DNA of 38,111 nucleotides, from contig CAIKBD010000528.1 in NCBI GenBank assembly GCA_903825565.1, positions 1 through 38,111 of the forward strand, written 5' to 3'. Origin of the DNA: an uncultured Anaerolineales bacterium. Lineage in GTDB: Bacteria > Chloroflexota > Anaerolineae > UBA4142. Shown piece after piece: positions 1 to 8,309 of the stretch (the first letter of the stretch is position 1; each line of letters begins with the position of its first letter). A model generated the notes under the pieces. The model searched no databases. It saw only the letters and a program-made list of their open reading frames with translations, and was not told the DNA's origin. The translations under genes and the position numbers were made by a program.

Positions 1-2
1 AT

Positions 3-104
3 GCCAGCCAGGTCTGGACCTATCCCGAACTGGCTCCGACGCAATCGCAATTACTCAAAGACCTGGGTTTGCCGACGCCCCAACAAACCTTGAGGCTATC
101 GTGA
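3..104 (+). CDS. C-terminal end of an unidentified protein (cut by window edge)
   Basis: Thirty-three codons run from the window edge to a TGA at 102-104. The peptide ends in QLLKDLGLPTPQQTLRLS, a composition that looks protein-like and resembles the tail of some DDE transposases, but it is too short to identify. The other two forward frames are also open for 90 bases or more here, so the choice of frame is a judgement on residue composition only. Confidence 0.3.
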   Translation, partial: ASQVWTYPELAPTQSQLLKDLGLPTPQQTLRLS

Positions 105-172
105 AGTCAATTGAATTTGGTCAACCCTGGAATACAGGCTGAGGAGCGCGAAGCGTTTGCGACGAAGCATCT

Positions 173-302
173 CGCAATTCCAAGTAGGAGATTCTTCGCT
201 CCGCAAAGTGCGCTCCGCTCAGAATGACATAAAAACAAGTTTCTGGGTAGGAGGCGGTTTTTGCCGACGAGAAATCTCGCTTTCAGCGCTGGAGATTTCT
301 CG
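173..302. repeat. Palindromic repeats in the murA upstream gap
   Basis: The gap from 105 to 369 holds no convincing gene. A stretch near 191-227 has ATTCT/AGAAT ends around alternating CGCTCCGC-type units. Immediately after it lies a perfect 11-bp inverted repeat, 268-278 (CGAGAAATCTC) against 292-302, with a 13-base loop. Such short hairpin units are typical of dispersed repeats in GC-rich environmental genomes. The murA frame is open back to 157, but this is read-through of the repeat and not protein. Confidence 0.5.
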
Positions 303-369
303 CTGCGCTCGAAATGCCAAGTTGGGTTTGTCCGTTCAATCCGCCCGTGTCCGTTGTGATGGAGTGACT

Positions 370-1650
370 GTGGAAAAATTTGTCATCGAAGGCGGCACGC
401 AACTGCGCGGCACCGTGACGCCGAGCGGCAACAAGAACGCCGCGCTACCGATTCTCGCCGCGACCCTGCTCACGGATGAGCCGGTCACGTTGCGGAACGT
501 GCCGCGCATCCGCGACGTGGAAGACATGCTCGCGCTCCTCGCCAGCGTCGGCGCGGAGATTCACGAGCTGGGCGCGCACGATCTCGTCATCCACACGCGC
601 GCCGTGCGCACGACCGAACTCGACCGCGCGATCTGCTCACGCATCCGCACCTCGATCTTGTTCGCGGGTCCGTTGCTCGCGCGGACGGGGCAAATTCGTT
701 TGCCGCCGCCCGGCGGCGACGTGATCGGGCGGCGGCGCGTGGACACGCATCTCCACGCCTTGCGCGCGCTCGGCGCGGAGATTCACGTCAACGACGGATT
801 CGATATGCAAACCGACGGCTTGCGCGGGCGCGACATTTTTCTCGACGAGGCGAGCGTGACCGGCACGGAGAACGCGTTGATGGCGGCGGTGTGCGCGCGC
901 GGCACGACGATTTTGCGGAACGCCGCGAGCGAGCCGCACGTCCAAGACCTGGCGTTACTGCTCAACCAAATGGGCGCGCGCATCGCCGGCATCGGCTCGA
1001 ACACGTACACGATTGAGGGCGTCGAAAAATTGCGCGGCGCGGCAGCGACCATCGGCGCGGATTACATCGAGACCGGCAGTTTCATCGGTTTGGCGGCGGT
1101 GACGCGCGGCGAAATCTTGATCAAGCATGCCGCGCCGGAACACTTGCGGATGGTGTTTCTCGTTTTCAAACGGCTCGGCATCGAGTGCCAGGTGCGCGGC
1201 GACGATGTGTTCGTCTCGGCGCATCAGCCGCTCCGCATCGAGAACGATCTGCACGACGCGATCCCGACGATTGGCGACGGCATTTGGCCCCAGTTCCCGT
1301 CGGACTTGATGAGCATCGCGCTCGTCGTGGCGACGCAATGCGCGGGCACGATCTTGCTGTGGGAAAAAATGTTCGAGGGGCGGATGTTTTGGGTGGACAA
1401 GTTGATGAATATGGGCGCGCGCGTCGTGTTGTGCGATCCGCATCGCGCGGTCGTCGTGGGCCCCAGCCACCTGCACGGCGAGCGGCTCGAATCGCCGGAC
1501 ATTCGCGCGGGGATGGCGCTGTTGCTCGCGGCGTTGTGCGCGCGCGGGCAAAGCACAATCCACAACATCGGGCAGATTGATCGCGGGTACGAACGCATCG
1601 AAGAAAAACTGCGCGCGCTCGGCGCGCGGATCGAGCGAGTGAAGGTGTAG
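370..1650 (+). CDS. murA: UDP-N-acetylglucosamine 1-carboxyvinyltransferase (MurA)
   Basis: Cytoplasmic enzyme that transfers enolpyruvate from PEP to UDP-GlcNAc, the first committed step of peptidoglycan synthesis. The 426-residue product has the usual family length. It shows the N-terminal [11 protein letters not shown] motif with the substrate-binding lysine (K22), the FPSD motif (about residue 310) matching the catalytic aspartate region, and a late DIRAG segment matching the conserved arginine region. At the active-site loop the motif reads PPGGDVIG, so Asp117 stands where most MurA proteins carry the cysteine attacked by fosfomycin. The GTG start at 370 is chosen because GGAG at 361-364 lies five bases upstream and homologous sequence begins MEKFVIEGG; the open frame upstream is repeat DNA. 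It is followed by a strong terminator at 1843-1877, so it is probably transcribed alone. Confidence 0.93.
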   Translation: MEKFVIEGGTQLRGTVTPSGNKNAALPILAATLLTDEPVTLRNVPRIRDVEDMLALLASVGAEIHELGAHDLVIHTRAVRTTELDRAICSRIRTSILFAGPLLARTGQIRLPPPGGDVIGRRRVDTHLHALRALGAEIHVNDGFDMQTDGLRGRDIFLDEASVTGTENALMAAVCARGTTILRNAASEPHVQDLALLLNQMGARIAGIGSNTYTIEGVEKLRGAAATIGADYIETGSFIGLAAVTRGEILIKHAAPEHLRMVFLVFKRLGIECQVRGDDVFVSAHQPLRIENDLHDAIPTIGDGIWPQFPSDLMSIALVVATQCAGTILLWEKMFEGRMFWVDKLMNMGARVVLCDPHRAVVVGPSHLHGERLESPDIRAGMALLLAALCARGQSTIHNIGQIDRGYERIEEKLRALGARIERVKV

Positions 1651-1831
1651 GAGCGTGTTTTATCAATTCGGTCAAAGACCTGACGGGACGCGGACGAGCG
1701 CGGAAAACGCAGATAAAAACCAAATTCTAGAAAATAATTAAATCCGTGCTTGTCCGTTCTCGTCCGCGTCCCCTCCAATTCCTGTGGTGTCAACTCGTCC
1801 GAGCGAGGGGCTGAATTTCAAAACACTTTCC
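1651..1831. repeat. Intergenic inverted-repeat element, copy A
   Basis: A block of about 180 bases starting at the murA stop, nearly the same as 3487-3662. Its core is a perfect 14-bp inverted repeat GGGACGCGGACGAG (1685-1698) against 1759-1772, flanked on the left by GGTCAAAGACCTGA and on the right by a shared tail GAGCGAGGGGCTGAATTTC. The gap 1651-2029 otherwise holds a terminator, a promoter and a palindromic leader. Confidence 0.8.
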
Positions 1832-1842
1832 AAGGCAATGGC

Positions 1843-1885
1843 GACACGGCAGAGATCATGGCGATCTCTGCCGTGTCATTTTATT
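1843..1885 (+). terminator. Rho-independent terminator of murA
   Basis: Perfect 15-bp stem GACACGGCAGAGATC (1843-1857) and 1863-1877 with a five-base loop, followed by ATTTTATT on the + strand. It is placed to end murA transcription before the promoter at 1948. Confidence 0.8.
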
Positions 1886-1947
1886 GCCCGCGCCGAATGC
1901 GGTACCCCAGTACCCATCACCCGTCCGCAAAACAGTACTCCGCCCCG

Positions 1948-1976
1948 ATGACAGCGCGCCCGATTTGCGTTATGCT
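1948..1976 (+). promoter_or_regulatory. Predicted sigma-70-type promoter for the 2030 gene
   Basis: ATGACA (1948-1953), a 17-base spacer and TATGCT (1971-1976). Transcription would begin near 1983, giving a leader of about 47 bases that contains the palindrome at 1981-2016. Prediction from sequence only. Confidence 0.4.
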
Positions 1977-1980
1977 GGAA

Positions 1981-2016
1981 GCGCAAATCAAGTAACGCAA
2001 ATTTCCAAATTTGCGC
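1981..2016 (+). promoter_or_regulatory. Palindromic leader with two alternative pairings
   Basis: GCGCAAAT at 1981-1988 can pair with ATTTGCGC at 2009-2016. CGCAAATTT at 1996-2004 can instead pair with AAATTTGCG at 2007-2015. The two structures exclude each other. It could be an operator or an RNA element just before the ribosome binding site; no known class is recognised. Confidence 0.3.
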
Positions 2017-2029
2017 CACGAGGTATCCA

Positions 2030-3484
2030 ATGAAGCGCATCATTTTGTTGTCGGCGTTTGGCGGACTTGGGATCGTATTCCTCTGCGTTTTCTCCAGCGG
2101 CATTGTCGTTGCCGCGCGATCCGCGACCGCCGCACCTGTTTTTCTGCCGCTCGTCGCGACGAGCGCGCCAAGTTCTGGCGCCGCGCTACTTCAGCCCGGC
2201 GATTGGCAATATGTCGGCGCGTTCCGCTTGCCGGACGCGGGGGAACGCCCGCGCACGTTCGAGTACGGCGGCAACGCGATGACGTTCAATCCGAACGGCG
2301 ATCCGTCCGGCGCGAATGATGGATTCCCCGGATCGTTGTTCATCACCGGGCACGAGCGGATGCCGTACGGCGAATTGCCGGACGGCAACCAGGTCGCCGA
2401 GATCGCCATTCCCGCGCCGATCCATTCGCGCGATCTGAGTGCGCTCAACCAAGCCGGGTTTCTCCAACATTTTCAAAATGTCGCGCAAGGTTTTTTCGTC
2501 GGCTTGGACGAAATTCCGCGCGTTGGCATGGCGTACCTCAATCATCCCGCGACCGGCGCGAAAATTCATCTCGCGTGGGGTCAACACTTTCAACCGGATT
2601 CGCCGGTCGCCTCGCACGCATGGTTCGATCCAAACTTGTCCGCGCCGAACATGCGCGGGTCGTGGTTCATCGGCAATCAATCGCAGTACGGCGTCAACGG
2701 CTATCTGTTTGAAATTCCCGGCGCGTGGGCGAATCAATTTGCCAGCGGCAAACCGCTTGCCACCGGGCGATTCAAGGACGGCGGTTGGTCGGGGATGGGT
2801 CCCGCGCTGTTCGCGTACAAACCCTGGGTGGACGAGCGCGGCACGCCCGCCGCAAACGGCGCGCGCTTGGCAGAAACGCCGTTGCTCCTCTACGAAAATT
2901 CGTTCAACACGAACAACATCGAGCGCGCGCTCACCGGCTATCAACACGTGGACGAATGGGAGGGCGGCGCGTGGCTCACGACCGCCGCCGGCAAATCCGC
3001 CGTAATTTTTGCCGGCACGAAAGGGACGGGCGCGAAATATTGGTACGGCTTTATCAACCCGGCGGGCGCGCAACTGCCGTGCGTGTACCAAGAATTTGTG
3101 ACGCAGTTTCCCGTGTGCCGGCTGGCGAACGGCGCGGTGTGTCCGCCGAGCGATCTGATCGAGTGTGCCGGGCACACGTCGGAGCGCGGTTGGTGGAGCG
3201 CGCGGATGGACGCGCAGATCATTTTTTACAATTCCGATGATCTGGCGCGTGTCGCCGCCGGGCAAATGCAAACCTGGGAGCCGCAACCCTACGCGACGCT
3301 CGACCTCGACGATTACCTCTATCTCAATCCCGCCGGGATCGAAACCGAACTGCTCGGCGCGGGGGCGCAACGCCGGTACCGCATCGGCGATGTCGCGTTT
3401 GATCGCGCGAACGGAATGGTCTACGTGCTCGAACTGTTCGCGGACGATGCCAAGCCGGTCGTGCATGTGTGGCGCATCCGCTGA
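2030..3484 (+). CDS. Predicted secreted protein of unknown function
   Basis: A 484-residue protein starting with a long hydrophobic signal sequence (about residues 4-29) after MKR. Soon after it comes PVFLPLV, a motif like those common in secreted Chloroflexota proteins. The body is rich in aromatic, Gly and Asp residues, with segments such as GDWQYVGAFRLPD, FEYGGNAMTFNP and SLFITGHE. These suggest a beta-rich, possibly propeller-like fold, but I recognise no catalytic motif. Four cysteines lie between about residues 350 and 385 and may form disulfides. The start is supported by GAGGT at 2020-2024, five bases upstream. It is followed by repeat copy B and then by two more surface-protein genes on the same strand, suggesting a cell-surface cluster. 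Function is unknown. Confidence 0.8.
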   Translation: MKRIILLSAFGGLGIVFLCVFSSGIVVAARSATAAPVFLPLVATSAPSSGAALLQPGDWQYVGAFRLPDAGERPRTFEYGGNAMTFNPNGDPSGANDGFPGSLFITGHERMPYGELPDGNQVAEIAIPAPIHSRDLSALNQAGFLQHFQNVAQGFFVGLDEIPRVGMAYLNHPATGAKIHLAWGQHFQPDSPVASHAWFDPNLSAPNMRGSWFIGNQSQYGVNGYLFEIPGAWANQFASGKPLATGRFKDGGWSGMGPALFAYKPWVDERGTPAANGARLAETPLLLYENSFNTNNIERALTGYQHVDEWEGGAWLTTAAGKSAVIFAGTKGTGAKYWYGFINPAGAQLPCVYQEFVTQFPVCRLANGAVCPPSDLIECAGHTSERGWWSARMDAQIIFYNSDDLARVAAGQMQTWEPQPYATLDLDDYLYLNPAGIETELLGAGAQRRYRIGDVAFDRANGMVYVLELFADDAKPVVHVWRIR

Positions 3485-3486
3485 GA

Positions 3487-3662
3487 GAGCGTTTTATAAA
3501 TCCGGTCAAAGACCTGATTGGACGCAGACGAGCGCGGAAAACGCGGATAAAAAACAAATTCTGAAAAATAATTTCCGTTCTCGTCCGTTCTCGTCCGCGT
3601 CCAATCAGATCCCTGCGGTGGCAACCTGTTCGAGCGAGGGGCTGAATTTCAAAACACTTTCC
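3487..3662. repeat. Intergenic inverted-repeat element, copy B
   Basis: Second copy of the element at 1651-1831, beginning three bases after the preceding stop codon. The core arms are 19 bp with one mismatch: CTGATTGGACGCAGACGAG (3514-3532) and 3590-3608. The right tail is the same GAGCGAGGGGCTGAATTTC sequence as in copy A. Confidence 0.8.
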
Positions 3663-3705
3663 GAGCGGCGCGCGCCAGCAGTTGAACCCAAGGAGGGAGC
3701 GAACG

Positions 3706-5160
3706 ATGCAAGCGAAAAAAATTTTCAACGCCCTGATGCCCTGGCTCGTGTGCGCCGCAGTGTTGCTCGGCGCGACCGCGTGCGAGCCGGAACAAACCGG
3801 TCCGCGCGCGTGGCTGGATGTGCCGCTCGACGGATCGAGCGTGCCGGTCGGCGCGGCGATTCCGATCATCGCGCACGCCTACGCGCGCGACGGCGTCGCC
3901 GAAGTGTTGCTCTCGATCAACGGCGTCGCGTACCAGCGCAGTCCCGCCGCCGCCGGCGCGACGCTCGCGCAGGTCAAGCAAGCGTGGACGCCGCAACAAG
4001 AGGGCGATTATATTTTGCAAGTCGTCACATTTTCAAAAAGCGGCGCGACGAGCAACCCGGCTTCCGCGCGTGTGCGTGTGCTCGGCAAAGCGACGCCCAC
4101 GCCGACGCCGGTCGCCAGCCGCACGCCGACGCCGGTGATCAGCGTGACGCCGCCGCGCGACGCGTCCGCCGATTTGGAATTGGTCAGCGTCGAAGCGTTC
4201 GTCGTCCTCACGAAAGGCGAACAACAATTTTGCGATATTCGCGTGACGTATCGCAACACCGGCACGATTCCGATTCCGAACGATTACACGATCCAAGCCG
4301 CGCTCGATGGCAGACCGCACGCGACGATCACGCGCGGGCGCGGGTTCGGCGTCGGTGGAACCGCAGAAGCGATTTTCGTGTACCAGTTTACCGGCACCGC
4401 GTACATCGGCATCAATCTCGACTCGACGAACGCGGTGGCGGAAAGCAACGAAGCGAACAACGCGTTTGCCGAAGCGCGCCTGTGCGGCACGCCCGTCGTT
4501 TCGGTCACGCCCTCGCCGACGATTCCTTTGCCGGTGATCACGCTCGTCTCGACGCGCACGCCGACCGCCACGCCGACGATTCCCACGCCGGCGCAGATCA
4601 ATTTCCGCGCGGATCAAACGACGATCACGCGCGGGCAATGCACAACCTTGCGCTGGGATGTCGAAAACGCGACGGCGGTTTTTCTCGAAGGGAATGGCGT
4701 GCCAGGTCACGGCACGCAACAAGTGTGCCCGAACAACACGACGACGTATACGCTCCGCGTGAACGCGCAAACCGGCGCGACGGATCGCAACGTCACGATC
4801 AACGTCCAAGCGCCGCCGAGCACGTCGACGCCGACACGCACGCCGACGCCGCGCGATACGCAAGGTCCGCCCGCGCCGGTCTTGGTCGCGCCGAAAGGAA
4901 CGTTCACGGCTTGCCGAACGAGTGTGACACTCGATTGGAATCCGGTCAGCGATCCGAGTGGCATCAAACACTATATCGTCAAATGGTCGGTGGATGGCAG
5001 ATCGGGCGGCACCGAGACCACCGGCACGCAACACACCCTGACCTTGACGTGCGACAGCAAGTCACACACGTATACGTGGAGTGTGCAGGCGGAGGACAAT
5101 GCCGGCAATCGCGGCGGTACTTCGAGCGCAACGTTTACCAACCCGGCGGGACTGTACTAG
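3706..5160 (+). CDS. Multi-domain surface lipoprotein with CARDB and fibronectin-like domains
   Basis: A 484-residue predicted lipoprotein: hydrophobic N-terminus and a lipobox-like GATAC with Cys26 as the lipidation site. After it come a first Ig-like module (about 30-125), a Thr-Pro linker, a CARDB-like module (about 145-265, with the typical ESNEANN ending), a second linker, an Ig-like module with RGQCTTLRWDVENA and TTTYTLRV (about 295-370), a third linker, and a fibronectin type III-like module (about 385-480). All are extracellular adhesion or scaffold folds; no catalytic residues are seen. The start ATG 3706 is preferred over one 24 bases upstream because AGGAGG at 3691-3696 lies nine bases before it and it gives a clean lipoprotein signal. 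It sits between two copies of the intergenic repeat. Confidence 0.85.
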   Translation: MQAKKIFNALMPWLVCAAVLLGATACEPEQTGPRAWLDVPLDGSSVPVGAAIPIIAHAYARDGVAEVLLSINGVAYQRSPAAAGATLAQVKQAWTPQQEGDYILQVVTFSKSGATSNPASARVRVLGKATPTPTPVASRTPTPVISVTPPRDASADLELVSVEAFVVLTKGEQQFCDIRVTYRNTGTIPIPNDYTIQAALDGRPHATITRGRGFGVGGTAEAIFVYQFTGTAYIGINLDSTNAVAESNEANNAFAEARLCGTPVVSVTPSPTIPLPVITLVSTRTPTATPTIPTPAQINFRADQTTITRGQCTTLRWDVENATAVFLEGNGVPGHGTQQVCPNNTTTYTLRVNAQTGATDRNVTINVQAPPSTSTPTRTPTPRDTQGPPAPVLVAPKGTFTACRTSVTLDWNPVSDPSGIKHYIVKWSVDGRSGGTETTGTQHTLTLTCDSKSHTYTWSVQAEDNAGNRGGTSSATFTNPAGLY

Positions 5161-5167
5161 ATCGCAG

Positions 5168-5262
5168 ACTGAAAAAGCAAAAATTTTTGGGACGCGGATC
5201 GCTCCGCGCACGGAGAACGCGAATGTTTTTGTCTGTGCTTGTCTGCGCTCGTCCGCGTCCAA
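5168..5262. repeat. Intergenic inverted-repeat element, divergent copy C
   Basis: A shorter, diverged relative of copies A and B: GGGACGCGGA at 5189-5198 faces CTCGTCCGCGTCC ending at 5260. The spacer and flanks differ from A and B, and the conserved right tail is missing. Confidence 0.55.
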
Positions 5263-5308
5263 TAAAATGAATTTGCTTTCGGCTGGTCCGAGTTAGGAAG
5301 GATTGAAG

Positions 5309-7810
5309 ATGAAACGCGGATGTGTGATCCCAATGCTCGTTCTGTTCGTTCTCGCGCTGTGCGTTGGCGCGGCGCTTGGCGTGATGTGGCTCGCGACGCC
5401 GGTCACGCGCCCCATCGTGTTGATCAACACGCCGCGCGACGCCGCGCGCGTGCCGGTAAACCATGACACGGTCATCCAAGCCATCGCGCGCGACGAGCAA
5501 AAAATCAAGCGCGTCGAATTGTGGGTGAACGACCAATTGCTTGACGCGCAAAACAGTACGCTCCCCGGCGGCAGTTCGCCGTTTCCGCTCGCGCTGAATT
5601 GGCGACCGACGATTTCCGGCACATACACGATCAGCGTGCGCGCGTTCAACACGCGTGGCGCGCGCAGTCACACGACGATCACGTTGCAGGCGCAGCAAGC
5701 GGCGGATCGTGATGCGGACCAGATCGCCGACGCGGAGGACGCGTGCCCCGATCAGCCGGGCACACAGGCGGCGCAGGGTTGCCCGGATCGTGACGGCGAC
5801 GGCATCCGCGACAGCGCCGACGTGTGCGCCGATCAAGCCGGGCTGATCGCCGCGCGTGGTTGCCCCGCGCCGAGCGCGCGCGACCGTGATGGTGACGGCA
5901 CGCTCGATGCGGCGGACGCGTGTCCCGATCAACCCGGCGCGCCGTTCGCGCAAGGTTGTCCCGACACGGATGGCGACGGCGTCGGCGATGCGAACGACGC
6001 GTGCCCGCGCGAAGCGGGGTTGGGGCAAAACGGCTGTCCCACGCCGGGCGACGCGGACGGCGATGGCGTCGCCGATGCGAATGACGCGTGCCCGCGTGTG
6101 CCTGGGCGTGCCGAGTTTGCCGGGTGCGCCGATGATGATGGCGATGGCGTGCCCACGCCGAACGACGCGTGTCCGCGTGAACGTGGCTCCGCGCAACTCG
6201 CCGGCTGTCCCGATCGCGATAGCGACGGTGTGCGCGACGCGCTCGATCTCTGCCCTGCCGCGCCGGGTCCCGCGACGAACAGCGGTTGCCCGTTCACCGG
6301 CGCGCGCGACGGCGACGGTGATGGCGTGCTGGATGATATTGATCTCGCGCCGGGCGAACCGGGTCTCGCGTCGAACGGCGGCAGTCCGATCCCAGGTCGC
6401 GGCGCGGATCGCGACGGCAATCAAATCCCGGATGATGGCGAGCCGCCGCGCCGCGAGGGAATGCTACCGGGCGGGCTGGTGATTCCGCTACTCGATCTTG
6501 ATCTCTCGCGGTTTTCGCTCATCCCGCGCCGCCCCGTTCCCAAAATCATGACTGCGGTCGAACTGGATGCGCTATCGTATCGCGTGTTTGCCAGCGGCGA
6601 TCTCACCGACCTGACGTGCTACATCACGTTGCGCTACACGATCACCGATGGCGCGGGGGTGGCGGTGCCGGTCGAGACGGTCGTCAACACGCCCGGTGGA
6701 CTCGATCTCGATCCTGGGGCGGCGGAGCGCGAGTGGAACTTGCCGCAAGTGTTGGGCGCGGAAAGCGAGCGCGTGTTCGCGGCGGACACGGATTATCCGG
6801 TGAATATTCAGGTTTCGTGTCTCGGCATCGTCGAACGCCATGCCGACGTGCCGCTGACGTACGAGTTGGGGAGTTTCAGTGCGTTACATGCGTCGTCCGA
6901 CTGGGACGGGCATGTGATGTGGGCGAACTCGGCGGGCGGCGAGGGCGGTCGGCGTTTTCACGTCGAGTATCGTTTGTGTCAGAATGCGTGCGAGACGAGC
7001 ACGTACCAAGCGCCGGTGCTCGAATTGTTCGACAGCGGTCCGCGCGAATCGTTGCACTGGACATACGCCGGCGATGTGCGCGCGATTCGCGGATTTGGAA
7101 TCTATGTGAACGGCAGTATTCGTGATCGCATGCCGCCGACGATCAACGCGTATGACATTACGACGTTTGCGCGCCCGCCGTGCGGCGAGACGTATCGCTA
7201 TCATGTGACGGTGTATGGCGGCGAAGCCGGCGCGGTGCGCGAATCACCGCCGAGCAACACGGTGACGCTGACCAGCGCGCATTGCCCGCGCCGGGTGCGC
7301 GTTACATTCGGGACGGTGCAAACCGGCAATCTCGGCGGCGACGAAAGCGGGTACTCGACGGTGGGTCCGATCACCGGCGATTTCTTCGCTTCGGCGAACG
7401 CGCGTCAGACAATCAGTTTCAACGCCTCGGTTTGCGACGATCTCAGTTACTGTTCGTACAGCGAGATTCGGCACGGCTTGCGGCTGGGGCACAACGCGAC
7501 CTACACGGTGCAATCCATTTTCGACTGGGTGCACACGCAACAAGCATCGTGTCTGGGCGGCGGGTGCGCGTCGAATCATTATCGCGCGTCGGAAGTCAAT
7601 TTCGTGACGGTGATGCTGGGCGGCGACGACGATCTCACATTCGGCGGAACGATCATGGATGTGGACTGGGGCGGGGACGCGTGGGGGACGCTGTTCGATA
7701 CGTCCGAGCAGATTCGCGCGCGCGAGCTGGTGCCGGGTGTGCCGGTTGAGCGCACGTTGCGCAATCGCAATATCACGCTGACGGTGCAAATCGAGATGTT
7801 GAGTGAATAA
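5309..7810 (+). CDS. Membrane-anchored protein with thrombospondin type-3 repeats
   Basis: An 833-residue protein with one N-terminal membrane or signal segment (about residues 7-28), an Ig-like module (about 33-130), a run of thrombospondin type-3 repeats (about 133-375), and a large beta-rich C-terminal part (about 400-833) that I do not recognise. The repeats have the DxDGDGxxDxxDxCP pattern: seven with the cysteine, one in which it is lost, and a last truncated one. Such repeats bind calcium and form rigid stalks on outer-surface proteins. The C-terminal part contains paired cysteines and may be the ligand-binding head. The ATG at 5309 is preferred over an upstream TTG: AGGAAGGA at 5295-5302 is well placed. 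It ends just before a bidirectional terminator. Confidence 0.88.
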   Translation: MKRGCVIPMLVLFVLALCVGAALGVMWLATPVTRPIVLINTPRDAARVPVNHDTVIQAIARDEQKIKRVELWVNDQLLDAQNSTLPGGSSPFPLALNWRPTISGTYTISVRAFNTRGARSHTTITLQAQQAADRDADQIADAEDACPDQPGTQAAQGCPDRDGDGIRDSADVCADQAGLIAARGCPAPSARDRDGDGTLDAADACPDQPGAPFAQGCPDTDGDGVGDANDACPREAGLGQNGCPTPGDADGDGVADANDACPRVPGRAEFAGCADDDGDGVPTPNDACPRERGSAQLAGCPDRDSDGVRDALDLCPAAPGPATNSGCPFTGARDGDGDGVLDDIDLAPGEPGLASNGGSPIPGRGADRDGNQIPDDGEPPRREGMLPGGLVIPLLDLDLSRFSLIPRRPVPKIMTAVELDALSYRVFASGDLTDLTCYITLRYTITDGAGVAVPVETVVNTPGGLDLDPGAAEREWNLPQVLGAESERVFAADTDYPVNIQVSCLGIVERHADVPLTYELGSFSALHASSDWDGHVMWANSAGGEGGRRFHVEYRLCQNACETSTYQAPVLELFDSGPRESLHWTYAGDVRAIRGFGIYVNGSIRDRMPPTINAYDITTFARPPCGETYRYHVTVYGGEAGAVRESPPSNTVTLTSAHCPRRVRVTFGTVQTGNLGGDESGYSTVGPITGDFFASANARQTISFNASVCDDLSYCSYSEIRHGLRLGHNATYTVQSIFDWVHTQQASCLGGGCASNHYRASEVNFVTVMLGGDDDLTFGGTIMDVDWGGDAWGTLFDTSEQIRARELVPGVPVERTLRNRNITLTVQIEMLSE

Positions 7811-7813
7811 AAT

Positions 7814-7849
7814 AAACCTGCCAGACGCACACAAGCGTCTGGCAGGTTT
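7814..7849. terminator. Bidirectional hairpin between convergent genes
   Basis: Perfect 15-bp stem AAACCTGCCAGACGC (7814-7828) and 7835-7849, with loop ACACAA. It lies four bases after the 5309 gene and before the converging antitoxin remnant, so it can serve both strands. The U-run is short on either side. Confidence 0.65.
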
Positions 7850-7861
7850 AGGGTCCGGGGC

Positions 7862-7950
7862 TTATGCATATAAATTTGGATCGTCAGTGGCTAGCCCTTC
7901 GGCGCGAGCAATTTGAACTAACCGCGCATCCGCCGAAAGAAAAATCAGAG
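7862..7950 (-). pseudogene. Remnant of a VapC-like PIN-domain toxin (C-terminal end only)
   Basis: On the minus strand, in a frame different from the antitoxin-like gene that overlaps it, about 28 codons end at TAA 7864-7862 and read LIFLSADARLVQIARAEG, then ATDDPNLYA. This matches the last strand and helix of PIN-domain toxins, which carry the conserved late aspartate (SAD) segment. The first hundred or so residues, including the N-terminal catalytic aspartate, are missing. The overlapping frame encodes the end of the antitoxin gene, so the toxin was most likely removed by an internal deletion joining the two genes. Confidence 0.6.
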
Positions 7951-8246
7951 CGCTCCGCGATAATGATTGCTGAAAGCGGTTCGCCCGCTGATAATGCGCG
8001 TGCCAACTCCCGGCGGCGTTTGGTGGATACGCGTCGCCGCGAACGTGAGGGTGTCGTTTCGGCAAGCAAGCCGGCTTGTTTCAAAACGCGCAGGGCACGC
8101 GTATATTCTGTGTGCGTCCATTGTGGACGTGCTGGTTTTTTGCGCCAGACGATTTTGACTTGCACGGATTGGTGTTCGGGCAGGTCAAGCGTCTGCAGCG
8201 GGCGTAACAAGCCGTCTTCGTAAATTGCTGTAATTGTGCGTTCCAT
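7884..8246 (-). CDS. AF2212-type (DUF104) antitoxin, altered C-terminus
   Basis: The product begins MERTITAIYEDGLLRPLQ, the signature start of the AF2212/DUF104 antitoxin family that partners VapC-type PIN toxins. Residues about 1-33 form the family's small beta domain. A charged stretch follows, then PLSAIIIAERSD, the usual end of such antitoxins. Instead of stopping there, the frame runs another 18 codons through the toxin remnant to a TGA. ATG 8246 is chosen because the family begins at MERT. Without a complete toxin gene beside it, it is either a relic or a free-standing antitoxin. Confidence 0.65.
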   Translation of the reverse strand: MERTITAIYEDGLLRPLQTLDLPEHQSVQVKIVWRKKPARPQWTHTEYTRALRVLKQAGLLAETTPSRSRRRVSTKRRRELARALSAGEPLSAIIIAERSDFSFGGCAVSSNCSRRRASH

Positions 8247-8309
8247 ATACCTTTGGGTAGAAGAGGTGCGTGCCAGTTCCATCAGTTTGCCGATTGCGGA
8301 TCGTCCCGC

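Noticed and set aside
157..369. N-terminal extension of MurA
   Set aside because: The frame is open but crosses hairpin repeats, has no homologous look, and the GTG at 370 has a well-placed ribosome site.
2186..3466. 426-codon minus-strand open frame
   Set aside because: Shadow of the 2030 gene, Arg-rich, with no recognisable domain or ribosome site.
3165..5270. 701-codon plus-strand open frame across two genes and a repeat
   Set aside because: It crosses a gene end, a repeat and a lipoprotein gene in another frame and is extremely Arg-rich.
5135..6424. 429-codon minus-strand open frame
   Set aside because: Antisense to the repeat-rich calcium-binding region; its regular Arg/Ala/Val pattern mirrors the DxDGDG repeats.
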